Source of the DNA: Vreelandella sedimenti | GTDB lineage: Bacteria; Pseudomonadota; Gammaproteobacteria; Pseudomonadales; Halomonadaceae | Reading direction: 5' to 3' | NCBI RefSeq assembly: GCF_013416325.1 | Contig: NZ_JACCGK010000009.1 | Coordinates: forward strand, 18,463 to 82,462 | Length of the DNA: 64,000 nt | Part shown: piece by piece, positions 16,710-27,513 of the stretch | How positions within the stretch are numbered: position 1 is the first letter of the stretch | How the letters are laid out: each line of letters opens with the position of its first letter | Notes under the pieces: generated by a model | Told to the model about the DNA's origin: nothing | The model's database searches: none | The model's input: the letters and a program-made list of their open reading frames with translations, nothing else | Position numbers and translations under genes: made by a program

Positions 16710-17435
16710 CTAAGCGCGGGCAGCGTCGTCGCGAAGTACTGTGTCCAGTGCAATCAGCATCATGTCGTCGAAAGTGGTTTGACGGTCGGCGCTGGAGAGC
16801 GAGTCGCCTTTCAGGATGTGATCCGACACGGTGCAGATAGTCATGGCGCGGGCGCCAAACTCAGCGGCGACGCCGTAAAGGCCAGCGGCTTCCATCTCGA
16901 CGCCGACAATGCCGTAGCGCTTGAGCATTTCAGCCATTTCGGTTTGCGGGTTGTAGAACAAGTCTGCAGAGAAGATGTTGCCCACTTTGACCGGCACGTT
17001 TTTGGCCTTGGCGGCAGCCACCGCGTGCTGGGTCAGTTCGAAGTCGGCAATAGCAGCAAAGTCGTGGTCGTTAAAGCGCATGCGATTGACTTTGGAATCG
17101 GTGCTGGCACCCATGCCGATCACCACATCGCGCACGTTGACATCGTCGCGCACCGCGCCGCAGGAGCCCACACGAATCAGCGATTTAACGCCGTAGTCGG
17201 TGATTAGCTCTTTGGCGTAGATGGAGACCGACGGAATGCCCATGCCGTGGCCCATCACGGAAATCTCGCGGCCTTTATAGGTGCCGGTGTAGCCGAACAT
17301 ATTGCGCACGTCGTTGACCTGACGCACGTTCTCCAGGTAAGTATCGGCGATGTATTTGGCGCGCAGCGGGTCGCCGGGCATCAGGACGGTATCGGCAAAA
17401 TCACCGGGAGCAGCGTTAATATGGGGGGTTGCCAT
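16710..17435 (-). CDS. deoD: Purine nucleoside phosphorylase (DeoD type)
   Basis: A 241-residue hexameric-type phosphorylase that splits purine (deoxy)nucleosides into base and (deoxy)ribose 1-phosphate. Motifs: [12 protein letters not shown] at 19-30, [12 protein letters not shown] with phosphate contacts near 61-72, RVGSCGAV near 87, [10 protein letters not shown] near 178, and CTVSDHIL with the catalytic Asp near 203. GGAG lies at the right distance for ATG 17435; a TTG codon directly upstream was not used. It lies 29 bp after deoB in the same operon and produces the substrate of deoB. Confidence 0.96.
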   Translation of the reverse strand: MATPHINAAPGDFADTVLMPGDPLRAKYIADTYLENVRQVNDVRNMFGYTGTYKGREISVMGHGMGIPSVSIYAKELITDYGVKSLIRVGSCGAVRDDVNVRDVVIGMGASTDSKVNRMRFNDHDFAAIADFELTQHAVAAAKAKNVPVKVGNIFSADLFYNPQTEMAEMLKRYGIVGVEMEAAGLYGVAAEFGARAMTICTVSDHILKGDSLSSADRQTTFDDMMLIALDTVLRDDAARA

Positions 17436-17464
17436 CAAAGGTCTCCTTTAAGCGGTGCTAGTCG

Positions 17465-18709
17465 TTAAGCGGCGTCGGGTAGAAAGCTTTTGCCATCGGC
17501 CATGGCCGGTAGCAGGAAAAAGTCGGCCAGGGTTTGGCCAATATCGGCAAAGGTGCCGCGCTCGCCTAGTGGGCCAGGGGTAAAGCCGGGGCCGTGTACC
17601 AGAATGGGGATGTACTCGCGGGTGTGCTCGGTGCCGTGCCAGCTGGGGTCGCAGCCGTGATCGGCGGTGAGAATCAGCAGATCATCTTCGCTTAGCGCAG
17701 CCAGGAGCTTAGGCAGCTTGGCGTCGAAATCTTCCAGCGCGGCGGCGTAGCCCGGCACATCCCGGCGGTGGCCATAGACCGAGTCAAAATCGACAAAGTT
17801 GGTCATGATCATGGCGCGCTCGCCTGCGGCGCGTTGGCTGGTGCGCGCGATCTCTTTGAGTGTGGCGTCCATCAGTGCATCGTGACCGCTGGCTTTTACC
17901 TTGTGGGTAATGCCGCAGTGAGCGTAGATATCGGCAATTTTACCAATCGAGACCACTTCGCCGCCGGCATCATCAAGCTTTTGCAGCACGGTGGGTGAGG
18001 GTGGCTCAACGCTGTAGTCGCGACGGTTGCCGGTGCGGGCGAAGGTGTTGCTGTCTTCGCCGATAAACGGACGCGCAATCACGCGGCCAATGTTATAAGG
18101 CTCCAGCAGCTCACGGACGGTTTCGCAAAGCTTATAAAGCCGTTCAAGGCCGAAATGCTCTTCGTGGGCGGCAATTTGGAACACCGAATCCGCCGAGGTA
18201 TAAACGATGGGCTTGCCGGTGGCTATGTGCTCTTCACCCAGGCGAGCGATGATCTCGGTGCCTGACGCGTGGCAGTTGCCAATCACCCCGGTGAGGTCGG
18301 CTTCTTGCACGATGGCGTCGAGCAGCTCAAGGGGGAAACTGTCGGTTTTATCCAGAAAGTAGCCCCACTCAAAGCGTACCGGCACGCCGGCAATTTCCCA
18401 GTGACCGGAGGGGGTATCTTTGCCGCTGGAAATTTCTTTGGCGTGGGCGTAAGCACCTTCCAGACTATCCGGCAGCGTGACGCCTTCGGCAACGCTGTCC
18501 GTGGCATCGCGGTGGGCGTGAAATAGCCCCAGCTTGGCCATATTGGGCAGCTTGAGTGGCCCGGAACGATTGGCGTTATCCGCCTCGCCACGGGCGCATG
18601 CGGCGGCGATATGGCCCAGGGTATCGGAGCCTTCATCGCCGAAGGTCGCAGCATCCGGAGCGGCGCCAATCCCAAAGGAGTCAAGTACCAGTACAATCGC
18701 GCGGCTCAT
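17465..18709 (-). CDS. deoB: Phosphopentomutase
   Basis: A 414-residue Mn-dependent enzyme of the alkaline-phosphatase superfamily that converts (deoxy)ribose 1-phosphate to the 5-phosphate. The N-terminal metal site is [14 protein letters not shown] (Asp10), and the C-terminal metal site is [19 protein letters not shown] near 340-358. The ATG at 18709 overlaps the deoA stop by 4 bp (ATGA), so translation is coupled; the frame stays open 47 codons upstream only because it runs inside deoA. Length agrees with E. coli DeoB (about 407). Its products feed deoC. Confidence 0.96.
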   Translation of the reverse strand: MSRAIVLVLDSFGIGAAPDAATFGDEGSDTLGHIAAACARGEADNANRSGPLKLPNMAKLGLFHAHRDATDSVAEGVTLPDSLEGAYAHAKEISSGKDTPSGHWEIAGVPVRFEWGYFLDKTDSFPLELLDAIVQEADLTGVIGNCHASGTEIIARLGEEHIATGKPIVYTSADSVFQIAAHEEHFGLERLYKLCETVRELLEPYNIGRVIARPFIGEDSNTFARTGNRRDYSVEPPSPTVLQKLDDAGGEVVSIGKIADIYAHCGITHKVKASGHDALMDATLKEIARTSQRAAGERAMIMTNFVDFDSVYGHRRDVPGYAAALEDFDAKLPKLLAALSEDDLLILTADHGCDPSWHGTEHTREYIPILVHGPGFTPGPLGERGTFADIGQTLADFFLLPAMADGKSFLPDAA

Positions 18710-20061
18710 AAGGCTTCTCCACGGAAAGTGTCTTGTAGCAGGGTGTCGGCGCTGGCCGTACCTTCGCCAATCGTAAATGCCGCGCGCAGCTGTTCGGCGG
18801 CGCGCTCGGCAGCGGCTGCACTGCGGGCGTGAACCATGGCGATGGGGCACTGGCTATCCACGCTCTCGCCGATTTCGACGATATCCGTAAAGCCGACGCT
18901 GTGATCGACGCTGGCATCGTTGCGCAGGCGACCACCGCCCAGCTCCACCACGCTCATACCTACAGCGCGGGTATCAATACGCTGGACCACACCGGCTTGC
19001 TCGGCATACACGGGTTTAATCACGTCGGCCTTGGCCAGGTAGTGCTCCGAGCGTTCCATAAAGTCGCTGGGGCCACCGAGCTCGCGCACCATGCTGGCGA
19101 ATACTTCAGCAGCTGCACCAGAGGTTAGCGCCTTTTCAAGCTGAGTAAGTGCCTCTTCGCGTGAACCGGCGAGTTTACCGGCAATCAGCATTTCCACTGC
19201 CAGTTCACGGGTGACTTGCATCACGCGGCTGTTGGGGCGGTCGCCGCGCAGTAGCGCCAAGGTCTCGACGATTTCAACGGCGTTACCGGCGCAGGGGGCC
19301 AGCGGCTGGCTCATATCGGTAAGCAGGGCAGTGGTGGGCGTACCCGCTTGGGTGGCCACATTGGCGATGCTTTTTGCCAGTTCGCGGGATTTTTCCGGCG
19401 TGGGCATAAACGCGCCGCTGCCGACTTTTACGTCCATCACCAGCGCATCCAGTCCTGAGGCCAGCTTCTTGCCCAAGATAGAGGCGGTAATCAGCGGAAT
19501 CGATTCCACGGTGGCGGTCACATCGCGCACACCGTAGATGCGTTTGTCGGCGGGGGCGAGATCACCCGTTTGGCCAATAATCGCCACGCCGGTGGATTTC
19601 ACCACCTCGCGGAAACGCTCAGGGGCGGGGTAGGGGTCGTAGCCGGGGATCGATTCGAGCTTATCCAGGGTGCCACCGGTATGTCCCAGGCCGCGACCAG
19701 AGATCATTGGTACAAAGGCACCACAGGCAGCCACCCAGGGGCCGAGCACCAGCGAGACTAAATCGCCCACGCCGCCAGTGGAGTGCTTGTCGACGATCGG
19801 GCCGGGCAGGTTTAGGTCGCTCCACTGCATCACGTGCCCGGAGTCGCGGGTGGCGGTGGTCAGCGCGACCACTTCTTCACGGTTCATGCCGTTGAGAAAC
19901 ACCGCCATGGTGAAGGCACCAATCTGGGCGTCGCTGATGCGATCATCGGCAATGCCCTGCACAAACGCCTTAATCTCTTCCGCGGGCAGCCGCTGGTTAT
20001 CACGCTTTAGGCGAATCAACTCCTGAGGGAGCAGAGTGTGTTTAGTCGCGTTGGCAGACAT
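18706..20061 (-). CDS. deoA: Thymidine phosphorylase
   Basis: A 451-residue enzyme that phosphorolyses thymidine and deoxyuridine. The glycosyltransferase-family signature is present: the [11 protein letters not shown] phosphate loop near 90-100, then [20 protein letters not shown] near 120-139, the K-rich [11 protein letters not shown] near 215-225 and the C-terminal pyrimidine-phosphorylase domain. The start overlaps the deoC stop by one base (TAATG), and the stop overlaps deoB by four, so the three genes form a tightly coupled message. E. coli DeoA has 440 residues. Confidence 0.96.
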   Translation of the reverse strand: MSANATKHTLLPQELIRLKRDNQRLPAEEIKAFVQGIADDRISDAQIGAFTMAVFLNGMNREEVVALTTATRDSGHVMQWSDLNLPGPIVDKHSTGGVGDLVSLVLGPWVAACGAFVPMISGRGLGHTGGTLDKLESIPGYDPYPAPERFREVVKSTGVAIIGQTGDLAPADKRIYGVRDVTATVESIPLITASILGKKLASGLDALVMDVKVGSGAFMPTPEKSRELAKSIANVATQAGTPTTALLTDMSQPLAPCAGNAVEIVETLALLRGDRPNSRVMQVTRELAVEMLIAGKLAGSREEALTQLEKALTSGAAAEVFASMVRELGGPSDFMERSEHYLAKADVIKPVYAEQAGVVQRIDTRAVGMSVVELGGGRLRNDASVDHSVGFTDIVEIGESVDSQCPIAMVHARSAAAAERAAEQLRAAFTIGEGTASADTLLQDTFRGEAL

Positions 20062-20855
20062 TAGTAACCTCCGTCAGTGGTGGCCGCGTTGGTGTTGCCG
20101 GTCAACGTAGCCAGCAGATTGCCCAGCAGGCTAGAGGCACCAAAGCGGAAGTGCGCGGGCGTCGCCCAACCTGAGCCCATAATATCGTTGGCAAGAGCCA
20201 AATATTCTGCTGCGTCTTCGGCGGTTTTGACACCACCTGCTGCTTTAAAACCAACGTCTTGGCCACTGGCCTTGATGGCTTTGAGCATAATTTCTGCGGC
20301 TTCCAGCGTAGCGTTAACGGCTACTTTACCGGTCGAGGTTTTAATGAAATCCGCGCCGCCTTCAATAGCCAGTTCGCTGGCGCGTTTGATCAGCGCAGGC
20401 TCTTTGAGTTCGCCGGACTCAATGATCACTTTGAGCAGTGCTTGGCCAGCGCAGGCAGCTTTGCACATTTCTACCAGCTCAAGGCCGGTCTCTTCGTCGC
20501 CTGCCATCAACGCGCGGTAGGGAAATACCACATCAACTTCATGGGCGCCGGAGGCAACCGCATCGCGGGTTTCACGGGCGGCGGCCATAATGTCGTCGTC
20601 GCCATTAGGGAAATTGGTGACCGTGGCGATCTTCACCTGCTTATTTAGCTTGTGAGCCGTAAGGGCACGTTGGGCGGTGACAATAAACTGTGGGTACACG
20701 CAGACCGCGGCAGGGGTTCCAAAGGGCGTTTTTACCTGCTGACAAAGCGCTTCAATGGTGCTGTCCGTGTCGTTGTCGTTCAGGCTCGTCAGATCCATGA
20801 GGGTGAGTGCTTGGCGGGCGGCTTGGACGATATGGGGGGAGGCGGTCGCAGTCAT
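20061..20855 (-). CDS. deoC: Deoxyribose-phosphate aldolase
   Basis: A 264-residue class I aldolase that cleaves deoxyribose 5-phosphate to acetaldehyde and glyceraldehyde 3-phosphate, the last step of the pathway. The Schiff-base lysine is Lys172 in [20 protein letters not shown] near 106-116 supplies a conserved Asp, and FKAAGGVKT near 203-211 the second lysine. It is the first deo catabolic gene behind nupC. A strong terminator-like hairpin lies between nupC and this gene, so expression relies on read-through or on a promoter within that 84-bp gap. Confidence 0.96.
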   Translation of the reverse strand: MTATASPHIVQAARQALTLMDLTSLNDNDTDSTIEALCQQVKTPFGTPAAVCVYPQFIVTAQRALTAHKLNKQVKIATVTNFPNGDDDIMAAARETRDAVASGAHEVDVVFPYRALMAGDEETGLELVEMCKAACAGQALLKVIIESGELKEPALIKRASELAIEGGADFIKTSTGKVAVNATLEAAEIMLKAIKASGQDVGFKAAGGVKTAEDAAEYLALANDIMGSGWATPAHFRFGASSLLGNLLATLTGNTNAATTDGGY

Positions 20856-20881
20856 GGAATTCTCACAAATCAGTAAAAGAT

Positions 20882-20916
20882 AAAAACGGGCACTGCGGAT
20901 AAAGCCGCAGTGCCCG
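20882..20916 (-). terminator. Intrinsic terminator or attenuator after nupC
   Basis: A perfect 12-bp stem, CGGGCACTGCGG (20887-20898) with CCGCAGTGCCCG (20905-20916), and a 6-base loop. Read on the minus strand it is followed at once by TTTTTA, the form of a Rho-independent terminator. It lies between nupC and deoC, inside an otherwise continuous row of minus-strand deo genes, and may lower expression of the enzymes relative to the uptake genes. Confidence 0.85.
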
Positions 20917-20939
20917 TCACCTTCAGTAAGCCCGCTGCG

Positions 20940-22223
20940 TTAAGCAGTGGCGTTACTTAGGGCGATAAAGAAGCCAGCTATCGAGGCCGACATCAAGTTG
21001 GACAGTGTACCGGCCAATACGGCTTTGACGCCAAAACGAGCAATCTCTTTGCGACGGGTAGGGGCAATGCTACCCAGGCCACCCAGAAGAATCGCAATGG
21101 AGGAGAGGTTGGCAAAGCCACACAGCGCAAAAGAGAGGATCGCCATGGTGTGCGGTGTCATCATCTGACCCGTCGCAGCCACCACCTGTTCCCCATCAAT
21201 GTAAGGTGCCAAATTGATGTAGGCGACGAATTCGTTGACCACTAATTTTTGGCCAATGAATGAGCCAGCCAGCGTTGCCTCTTCCCAGGGTACACCCAAC
21301 AGGAAGGCCAGCGGGGCGAACAGCCAGCCCAAGATCAGTTCCAGACTCAGCGATTCAAAGCCCACCCAGCCGCCAACACCGCCTAAAATGCCGTTGACCA
21401 ACGCAATCAGCGCGATAAAGGCCAGCAGCATGGCGCCCACGTTGGCGGCCAGCATCAGACCTGAGGTGGCACCTGATGCCGCAGCATCCAGGACGTTGGC
21501 AGGTTTATCTTCCTGGGCTTCAATCTCTTCTTCCACCTTGGAAACGCTGTCGCTGTCGGTAACGTCTTGGGTTTCCGGCATGATCAGCTTGGCGAACAGC
21601 AGCCCGCCCGGTGCCGCCATAAAAGAGGCCGCTACCAAGTACTCCATGGGAATACCCAACGCAGCGTAGCCCGCCAATACTGAACCGGCGACCGACGCCA
21701 GACCACCACACATAACGGCAAACAGCTGTGAAGGTGTCATGCGGGCGATAAACGGACGCACCACCAACGGTGCTTCGGTCTGGCCGACGAAGATATTTGC
21801 CGTTGCAGAAAGCGACTCCGTGCGCGAGGTGCCCAGGGCTTTTTGCAGGGCACCACCTAAGATGCGAATCACCCACTGCATAATGCCGATGTAGTAGAGC
21901 ACGGCGATTAGCGAGGAGAAGAAGATAATGACAGGGAGTACTTTGATCGCAAATACAAAGCCGACATTATCCACATCGGCTAAGCCGCCGAACAGAAAGC
22001 CGATACCGTCGTTGGCATACACCAAAATTTGGCTAACGCCGGAGGAGATGGCCTGTAGTACCGCTTGACCAAACGGCACATAAAGTACAAAGGCACCAAT
22101 CCCCGCTTGGATAGCAAAGGCGCCCAGCACGGTACGTAGCCGGATAGATTTACGGTCGTAGGAGAAGATCAGGGCAATGGCCACCAGAGTGACCATGCCA
22201 ACCAAGCTCATAAGGAGTGTCAT
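20940..22223 (-). CDS. nupC: Concentrative nucleoside transporter (CNT/NupC family)
   Basis: A 427-residue inner-membrane nucleoside/cation symporter. About ten hydrophobic segments are visible. CNT hallmarks are the [17 protein letters not shown] block near 147-163, the [15 protein letters not shown] helix near 178-192, and [20 protein letters not shown] near 367-386. It imports (deoxy)nucleosides that enter through the Tsx-like porin, encoded 36 bp upstream on the same strand. A terminator-like hairpin follows the gene. The upstream AAGGATC is an acceptable ribosome-binding site. Confidence 0.92.
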   Translation of the reverse strand: MTLLMSLVGMVTLVAIALIFSYDRKSIRLRTVLGAFAIQAGIGAFVLYVPFGQAVLQAISSGVSQILVYANDGIGFLFGGLADVDNVGFVFAIKVLPVIIFFSSLIAVLYYIGIMQWVIRILGGALQKALGTSRTESLSATANIFVGQTEAPLVVRPFIARMTPSQLFAVMCGGLASVAGSVLAGYAALGIPMEYLVAASFMAAPGGLLFAKLIMPETQDVTDSDSVSKVEEEIEAQEDKPANVLDAAASGATSGLMLAANVGAMLLAFIALIALVNGILGGVGGWVGFESLSLELILGWLFAPLAFLLGVPWEEATLAGSFIGQKLVVNEFVAYINLAPYIDGEQVVAATGQMMTPHTMAILSFALCGFANLSSIAILLGGLGSIAPTRRKEIARFGVKAVLAGTLSNLMSASIAGFFIALSNATA

Positions 22224-22259
22224 ATGGAGATCCTTCGAGTCCGCGAGGGTTAACCGCGT

Positions 22260-23105
22260 TTAAAGTAAGTTGAGCTTGACGGAGTAGATCATCGCATTCT
22301 GATAATCGTTGGGGGTGCCCAACTTATTGTCAGAGTAGCGATACTGAATGCCAGTGGTGATCAAGTCACTCGGATGCCACCATAGGCTCAGTGCACCGTT
22401 GGTGCCTACACTGCCCGCTGTATCGCCCACGTAGTTCTGCTCCAGATACTCATCGTCGCGACCAAAGGTCTGTTCGTGCCAGTTGGTGACGCTGAAGTTC
22501 TGGTTGAGTGCAGTGAAATCATAACCCGCGACCCAGCCTGCCATATAGCCGTTCATGCCGGTATAGCTGTTACTTTGTACCCGTGCAGCACCAATAAAGG
22601 GCTTAAACCACAGGCCATTGTCGAAGGTAGTGCGGTAACCCAAACCAAGAATCTGATCCTGCTCGCGGCTGTCATAACCGTAATCGCGGAAGTCATACAG
22701 GTGGGCGTAAATCGACAGTGGGCTATCACCCAGGTAAATGTGTGAGGTCACTTTACCCGCGGTGCGGAAGTTGTCTTTACCACCGCTGGACTCGTCGAAC
22801 TGGTCGTTGGTGGGGTTCTCGAAATCAAAGAAACCGTAGAACTCGCCCCAGCTAAAGCCAGCGCCGCCTTCGATTTCGAGAAACATAAAGTCGCTTTTCG
22901 CCGCGTTAGAAGCGGTGCGTGCTTCGGTGCCGTTTGACCAGTCCAGGTAGTTAACCGAAACATTGGCGAATGACCAAAGCCGATCAAGGGGATGCGGCTG
23001 AGCAGCCTCTTCTGCCATTAGCGGAGTAGTAAGTATGGCCCCTAATACGCCAGCGCCAAGCGCGATCTTAGACGAAGGGGGACGAGAGTTTATACGAGCA
23101 GTCAT
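22260..23105 (-). CDS. Tsx-like nucleoside-specific outer-membrane channel
   Basis: A 281-residue protein with an N-terminal signal peptide (residues 1-31, ending LMAEE) and the alternating aromatic/polar pattern of a beta barrel, closing with the C-terminal VKLNLL strand. The blocks SFANVSVNYLDWS, FGRDDEYLEQNY and GYDFTALNQNFSV resemble the Tsx superfamily. It should let nucleosides cross the outer membrane for NupC. It is the first gene of the deo regulon, and two DeoR-type boxes lie 78-114 bp upstream of its start. Confidence 0.87.
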   Translation of the reverse strand: MTARINSRPPSSKIALGAGVLGAILTTPLMAEEAAQPHPLDRLWSFANVSVNYLDWSNGTEARTASNAAKSDFMFLEIEGGAGFSWGEFYGFFDFENPTNDQFDESSGGKDNFRTAGKVTSHIYLGDSPLSIYAHLYDFRDYGYDSREQDQILGLGYRTTFDNGLWFKPFIGAARVQSNSYTGMNGYMAGWVAGYDFTALNQNFSVTNWHEQTFGRDDEYLEQNYVGDTAGSVGTNGALSLWWHPSDLITTGIQYRYSDNKLGTPNDYQNAMIYSVKLNLL

Positions 23106-23182
23106 GAGAGCCTCAACATTGGTTGTCGCGGAGCCATTTGGGTGTGGCTATCCGAGGTTATAGTCGTGTGGGCTGGCTTTAA

Positions 23183-23219
23183 TGTTAAAATTATAACATT
23201 TAGTGTTATTTTTCTAACG
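23183..23219. promoter_or_regulatory. Two DeoR-type operators between tsx and deoR
   Basis: TGTTAAAATTATAACA at 23183-23198 and TGTTATTTTTCTAACG at 23204-23219 both have the TGTTA-N6-TAACA form of the 16-bp E. coli DeoR box (known consensus TGTTAGAATTCTAACA). Their centres are 21 bp apart, two helical turns. They lie between the divergent tsx and deoR genes and should repress the uptake/catabolic operon and perhaps deoR itself. Confidence 0.85.
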
Positions 23220-23415
23220 GTGATTTGCAAGAGTTGTCACATCAACGCTATTTAAATGTCATATGGCTCTCATTGTGACACTAATAGCACCAATAGCCGT
23301 CGTAGCAGTGGAAATTACGCCGCAGCTCGCTCAGCATAGAAGTGAAAATGGACACAACACCTATGCTCCAGTTGCGAAAATCACAACAAGAGGGGTTTGC
23401 CAGGAGATGCCCACC

Positions 23416-24198
23416 ATGAATGGCCGTAGTGCGCTGCGCCTTGCCAAGCTTCAGGAAGCGCTTGCCAGTGGCGGCACTCTTCATCTGCGCGATGCCGCAG
23501 AGCTATGCGATGTTTCCGAAATGACCATCCGTCGCGATCTGACGACTCAGGACACTGCCATTAGCTTGTTGGGTGGACGCCTAGTGATGGCGAATTATCC
23601 TGGCGTAACGCCTATTTATGACTTGACCGAACAGCAGGCTAGCCACTACCAAGCCAAGTATCGGCTTTGTCAGCGGGCGTTAGCCTACATAGAAGAGGGC
23701 GATACGCTGTTTATTGACTGCGGCTCAACGCTAATGCCGCTGCTGAGCCAGTTAAGTCATTTCCGAGAGCTGACGGTAGTGACCTATGCGCTTAACGTTG
23801 CCAATGCCGTCGCCGCCCTGCCCAACGTGCGCTTGGTGCTACTGGGCGGGCTGTTTTATGCCACCTCGCAGTCATTCGGTAGCGACAATATGACTGCTGC
23901 TATCGAGCGGTTAGGCATTAATAAGGCGCTGATCTCCGCTGCAGGGGTGGATTTAGAGCGTGGTGTTAGCTGCTTTCACTTTCACGAAGTGGCGCCTAAA
24001 CAGGCTGCCATTGCCACCGCTATGCAGTGCCTGTTGGTGGTAGATGCCAGTAAGTTCAGCGTAATTCGACCGGCCTATTTCGCTGCTCTGGACGATTTTG
24101 ATGTGGTGGTTACCGACGAAGAGGGCGCCCCGCAGTTGCTTAAAGAAAATGGCCGCGTTGTACCTGAGATAGTGGTTCCCTCCGTCACAGTGGCGTAA
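23416..24198 (+). CDS. deoR: DeoR-type deoxyribonucleoside regulator
   Basis: A 260-residue repressor close in length to E. coli DeoR (252). The N-terminal helix-turn-helix LHLRDAAELCDVSEMTIRRD is at about 22-41, followed by the SLLGG hinge. The sugar-phosphate-sensing domain contains IDCGSTLMPL, LISAAGVDLERGVSCFHFHE and VVDASKFSVIRPAYF, all matching DeoR proper. ATG 23416 was chosen because AGGAG stands nine bases before it; an ATG at 23407 directly abuts that site, and the much earlier open start lies in the promoter region. Deoxyribose 5-phosphate is the expected inducer. Confidence 0.92.
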   Translation: MNGRSALRLAKLQEALASGGTLHLRDAAELCDVSEMTIRRDLTTQDTAISLLGGRLVMANYPGVTPIYDLTEQQASHYQAKYRLCQRALAYIEEGDTLFIDCGSTLMPLLSQLSHFRELTVVTYALNVANAVAALPNVRLVLLGGLFYATSQSFGSDNMTAAIERLGINKALISAAGVDLERGVSCFHFHEVAPKQAAIATAMQCLLVVDASKFSVIRPAYFAALDDFDVVVTDEEGAPQLLKENGRVVPEIVVPSVTVA

Positions 24199-24525
24199 GC
24201 GATTTCCCCTTGCTCATCCCAGTCAATACATTGGGTGCGGCAATGCGCCACTTCTTTCATGATCTCGATCAATAGAAAATACTTTAGTCTTAGCTGTTTC
24301 AGCCATTTTGGTGAGCTAGCGAGACTCGCCGCCAATTCCCATTCGGTGGCGCATATTTTTCCTGGAGCAACGACGCTCACTGCTATACGCAATGTTTTAG
24401 CGGCGTTTTATGAGCATGTTTTGGGAAGAGTATGGGGTGGTAGTTAGCCTGCTATGCTTTTGGTCGTGTGGCTGGCTAGCGTTTCAATCAATCTGTTGTT
24501 TTTAAACCCTGAATGAGATCACACC
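24199..24525. other. 327-bp non-coding gap before cyoA
   Basis: I see no gene here. It must hold the cyo promoter(s). The AT-rich 24270-24300 and 24490-24515 stretches are the likeliest promoter positions, but no convincing operator or terminator stands out. Confidence 0.5.
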
Positions 24526-25533
24526 ATGCAACGACGCTCACTTTGGCGCAGGCGAGGCACGCTAGTACTCCTTGCGCTGTGTCTGTTTCTAGCAGGCTGT
24601 AGTTCAGCACTGCTAGACCCAAAAGGCCAGATTGGCGCTGAGCAGCGAACGCTGATTCTGACCGCCTTTGGCCTGATGTTGATTGTGGTTATTCCTGTGA
24701 TTGTCATGACGCTGCTGTTTGGCTGGCGTTACCGGCGTAGTAATAGCCTGGCTAAATACACGCCTGATTGGGCGCACTCCAACGTGATTGAAGCGGTGGT
24801 GTGGATCGTGCCCTGTGCGATTATCGCCGTACTCGCCCTGTTGACCTGGAAGACCTCCCATAGCCTTGATCCCCACAAACCGCTGGAAAGCGATGTGGCG
24901 CCGATCGAAATACAGGCGGTGGCGCTTGATTGGAAGTGGCTGTTTATCTACCCCGAGCAGGGTATTGCCAGTGTTAACGAAGTGGCCTTTCCGGTAGATA
25001 CACCGGTGCGCTTTAGGGTCAGCTCAGGCTCAGTGATGAACGCTTTCTTTATCCCCCATCTTGGCAGCCAGATTTATGCCATGGCGGGCATGGATAACGA
25101 TGTCCATCTCATCGCCGATGAAATTGGTAGCTACCCTGGTCGTTCCACCAACTACAGTGGCGCGGGCTTCTCTGGCATGACCTTTGAAGCCAAGGTGACC
25201 AATCCCGCGGATTTTGACGCCTGGGTGGAAACGGTACGCGCTGCTCCACAAACGCTGACCTACCCAGAAGGTTATGAAGCGTTGGCGGAACCTAGCGAAT
25301 CGAATCCGGTTGAGTACTTCTCAGCCATCTCACCATCGCTGTATGAAAGCATCTTACGAAGCTTCCATACCGGCGGCGAGCATCAGATGGGCGGCGATCA
25401 TGCTGACTCCCACGATGGCGAAAATGAGAAGACTGCCGATCACGCGGCCGAATCAGGTCATGTCACTAACAACCATGCTAGTCAGGATAATGCCATGCGC
25501 AGCCATTCCTCTAGCGTAGAAGTGGGAGGTTAA
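24526..25533 (+). CDS. cyoA: Cytochrome bo3 ubiquinol oxidase subunit II
   Basis: A 335-residue lipoprotein subunit. The signal peptide ends in the lipobox LAGC with Cys25. Two membrane helices follow (about 42-65 and 88-107), then the periplasmic cupredoxin domain (residues about 125-240) with the KWLFIYPEQGIASVNE and NAFFIPHLGSQIYAMAGM blocks. The CuA ligands of true cytochrome c oxidases are absent, as expected for a quinol oxidase. An unusual His/Asp/Glu-rich tail (about 283-335) ends the chain and could bind metal ions. First gene of cyoABCDE. Confidence 0.94.
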   Translation: MQRRSLWRRRGTLVLLALCLFLAGCSSALLDPKGQIGAEQRTLILTAFGLMLIVVIPVIVMTLLFGWRYRRSNSLAKYTPDWAHSNVIEAVVWIVPCAIIAVLALLTWKTSHSLDPHKPLESDVAPIEIQAVALDWKWLFIYPEQGIASVNEVAFPVDTPVRFRVSSGSVMNAFFIPHLGSQIYAMAGMDNDVHLIADEIGSYPGRSTNYSGAGFSGMTFEAKVTNPADFDAWVETVRAAPQTLTYPEGYEALAEPSESNPVEYFSAISPSLYESILRSFHTGGEHQMGGDHADSHDGENEKTADHAAESGHVTNNHASQDNAMRSHSSSVEVGG

Positions 25534-25536
25534 GCC

Positions 25537-27513
25537 GTGTTTGGAAAACTCACGTTAGAGTCAATTCCCTACCACGAGCCGATCATCATGGTCGTCGCGG
25601 CCTTTATGGCCATTGGTGGGATCGCACTGTTTGGTTTAATCACCTATTACCGTAAGTGGGGCTGGCTGTGGAACGAGTGGTTTACCTCCGTTGACCATAA
25701 AAAGCTCGGCATTATGTATTTCATCGTCGCTCTGGTGATGCTGCTGCGCGGCTTCTCGGATGCGATAATGATGCGCACCCAGCTGGCCATGGCCGCCGGG
25801 GATGCAGCGGGCTATTTACCCCCTGAACACTACGACCAGATCTTTACCGCCCACGGCGTGATTATGATCTTCTTTGTCGCCATGCCCATGGTTATCGGCT
25901 TGATGAACCTGGTGGTGCCGCTGCAAATTGGTGCCCGCGACGTTGCTTTCCCTTTCCTGAATAACTTAAGCTTTTGGCTGTTTGCGGTCTCCGCGATACT
26001 GGTCAATATCTCGCTGGTGGTGGGCGAATTCGCCAAAACCGGCTGGCTCGCTTACGCGCCGTTATCGGGGATCGAGTTTAGTCCCGGGGTGGGGGTCGAT
26101 TACTGGATATGGGCGCTGCAGATATCCGGGATAGGCACGACGCTTACCGGTATCAACTTCTTCGTCACCATTATTAAAATGCGCACCAAAGGCATGACGA
26201 TGTTCCGCATGCCGATCTTCACCTGGACCTCGCTGTGCGCCAACGTGCTGATCATTGCTTCCTTCCCAATTTTGACCGCGACCATCGCGCTGCTAACGCT
26301 GGACCGCTATTTGGGCATGCACTTCTTTACCAATGATTTTGGCGGCAACATGATGATGTACGTCAATCTCATCTGGGCCTGGGGCCACCCGGAAGTTTAT
26401 ATCCTGATTCTGCCAGCCTTCGGCGTGTTCTCTGAAGTGATTGCGACCTTTGCCCGTAAGCGGCTGTTCGGCTACGCCACCATGGTGTGGGCGACCATTT
26501 CGATCACCTTGCTCTCGTTTGTGGTTTGGTTGCACCACTTTTTCACCATGGGGGCGGGCGCCAACGTCAACGCCTTCTTCGGCATTATGACAATGATCAT
26601 CGCCATTCCTACCGGGGTGAAAGTGTTCAACTGGCTGTTCACCATGTTCCGCGGCAGCCTGGAACTCACTTCGCCGGTGCTATGGACGCTGGGCTTTATT
26701 ATCACCTTTACCCTAGGCGGTATGACCGGCGTTATGCTGGCGGTGCCCGCGGCTAACTTTGTGCTGCATAACAGCCTGTTCGTTATTGCGCACTTCCACA
26801 ACGTTATTATCGGCGGCGTGGTGTTCGGCATGATGGCGGGGCTTACCTATTGGTTCCCCAAAGCGTTCGGCTTCACGCTCAGCGAAAAGTGGGGCAAACG
26901 CTCGTTCTGGTGTTGGTTTATCGGCTTCTATGTCGCCTTTATGCCGCTCTACGTGCTGGCCTTCTTTGGTGCCGTACGCCGCATGCAGTCTTATCCCAAC
27001 ACTGAATGGCAGCCGTGGATGATTCTGGCCTGGGTAGGCGCGGTAATCATTATGCTGGGCATTGTCTGCACCATCATCCAGTTCTGGGTGAGTATTCGCG
27101 ACCGCAAACAGAACGCTGATGTCACCGGCGACCCCTGGAATGGCCGCACCTTGGAGTGGTCAACCTCTTCTCCAGCGCCGTTCTACAACTTTGCACGTCT
27201 GCCGGAAGTGGGCGATATCGACAGCTTCTGGTCGCAAAAGCAGCGTAGCGAAGAGCAGCTTGAAGAAGCCCCCTATACCGATATTCATATGCCGCGTAAT
27301 ACCGTGGCCGGGCCAGTTATCAGCTTCTTTGCGCTGGTCATCGGCTTTGCGCTGGTATGGCATATCTGGTGGTTAGCTGCTGTTGGCGCCGTGGGGGTCT
27401 TTGTGAGCTTTATGGCACGGGTGTTTAACGACGATATCGACTACTACGTTCCCGCCGCTGAAGTTGAGCGAATCGAACGTGAGCATCAACAACGCGTGGA
27501 GGCGCAAGCGTAA
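25537..27513 (+). CDS. cyoB: Cytochrome bo3 ubiquinol oxidase subunit I
   Basis: A 658-residue, 14-15-helix haem-copper oxidase subunit. It starts at GTG 25537, three bases after cyoA, behind GGGAGG. The low-spin haem His is in [15 protein letters not shown]; the Cu-B/active-site helix is [14 protein letters not shown] with the His-Tyr pair, and the HH pair is in WLHHFFTMG; the last haem ligands are in [13 protein letters not shown]. It reduces O2 to water while pumping protons and takes electrons from ubiquinol. The stop overlaps the cyoC start by one base. Confidence 0.97.
   Translation: MFGKLTLESIPYHEPIIMVVAAFMAIGGIALFGLITYYRKWGWLWNEWFTSVDHKKLGIMYFIVALVMLLRGFSDAIMMRTQLAMAAGDAAGYLPPEHYDQIFTAHGVIMIFFVAMPMVIGLMNLVVPLQIGARDVAFPFLNNLSFWLFAVSAILVNISLVVGEFAKTGWLAYAPLSGIEFSPGVGVDYWIWALQISGIGTTLTGINFFVTIIKMRTKGMTMFRMPIFTWTSLCANVLIIASFPILTATIALLTLDRYLGMHFFTNDFGGNMMMYVNLIWAWGHPEVYILILPAFGVFSEVIATFARKRLFGYATMVWATISITLLSFVVWLHHFFTMGAGANVNAFFGIMTMIIAIPTGVKVFNWLFTMFRGSLELTSPVLWTLGFIITFTLGGMTGVMLAVPAANFVLHNSLFVIAHFHNVIIGGVVFGMMAGLTYWFPKAFGFTLSEKWGKRSFWCWFIGFYVAFMPLYVLAFFGAVRRMQSYPNTEWQPWMILAWVGAVIIMLGIVCTIIQFWVSIRDRKQNADVTGDPWNGRTLEWSTSSPAPFYNFARLPEVGDIDSFWSQKQRSEEQLEEAPYTDIHMPRNTVAGPVISFFALVIGFALVWHIWWLAAVGAVGVFVSFMARVFNDDIDYYVPAAEVERIEREHQQRVEAQA

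Noticed and set aside
23263..23415. N-terminal extension of the DeoR protein
   Set aside because: It has no similarity to DeoR, covers the promoter region, and a good ribosome-binding site points to ATG 23416.
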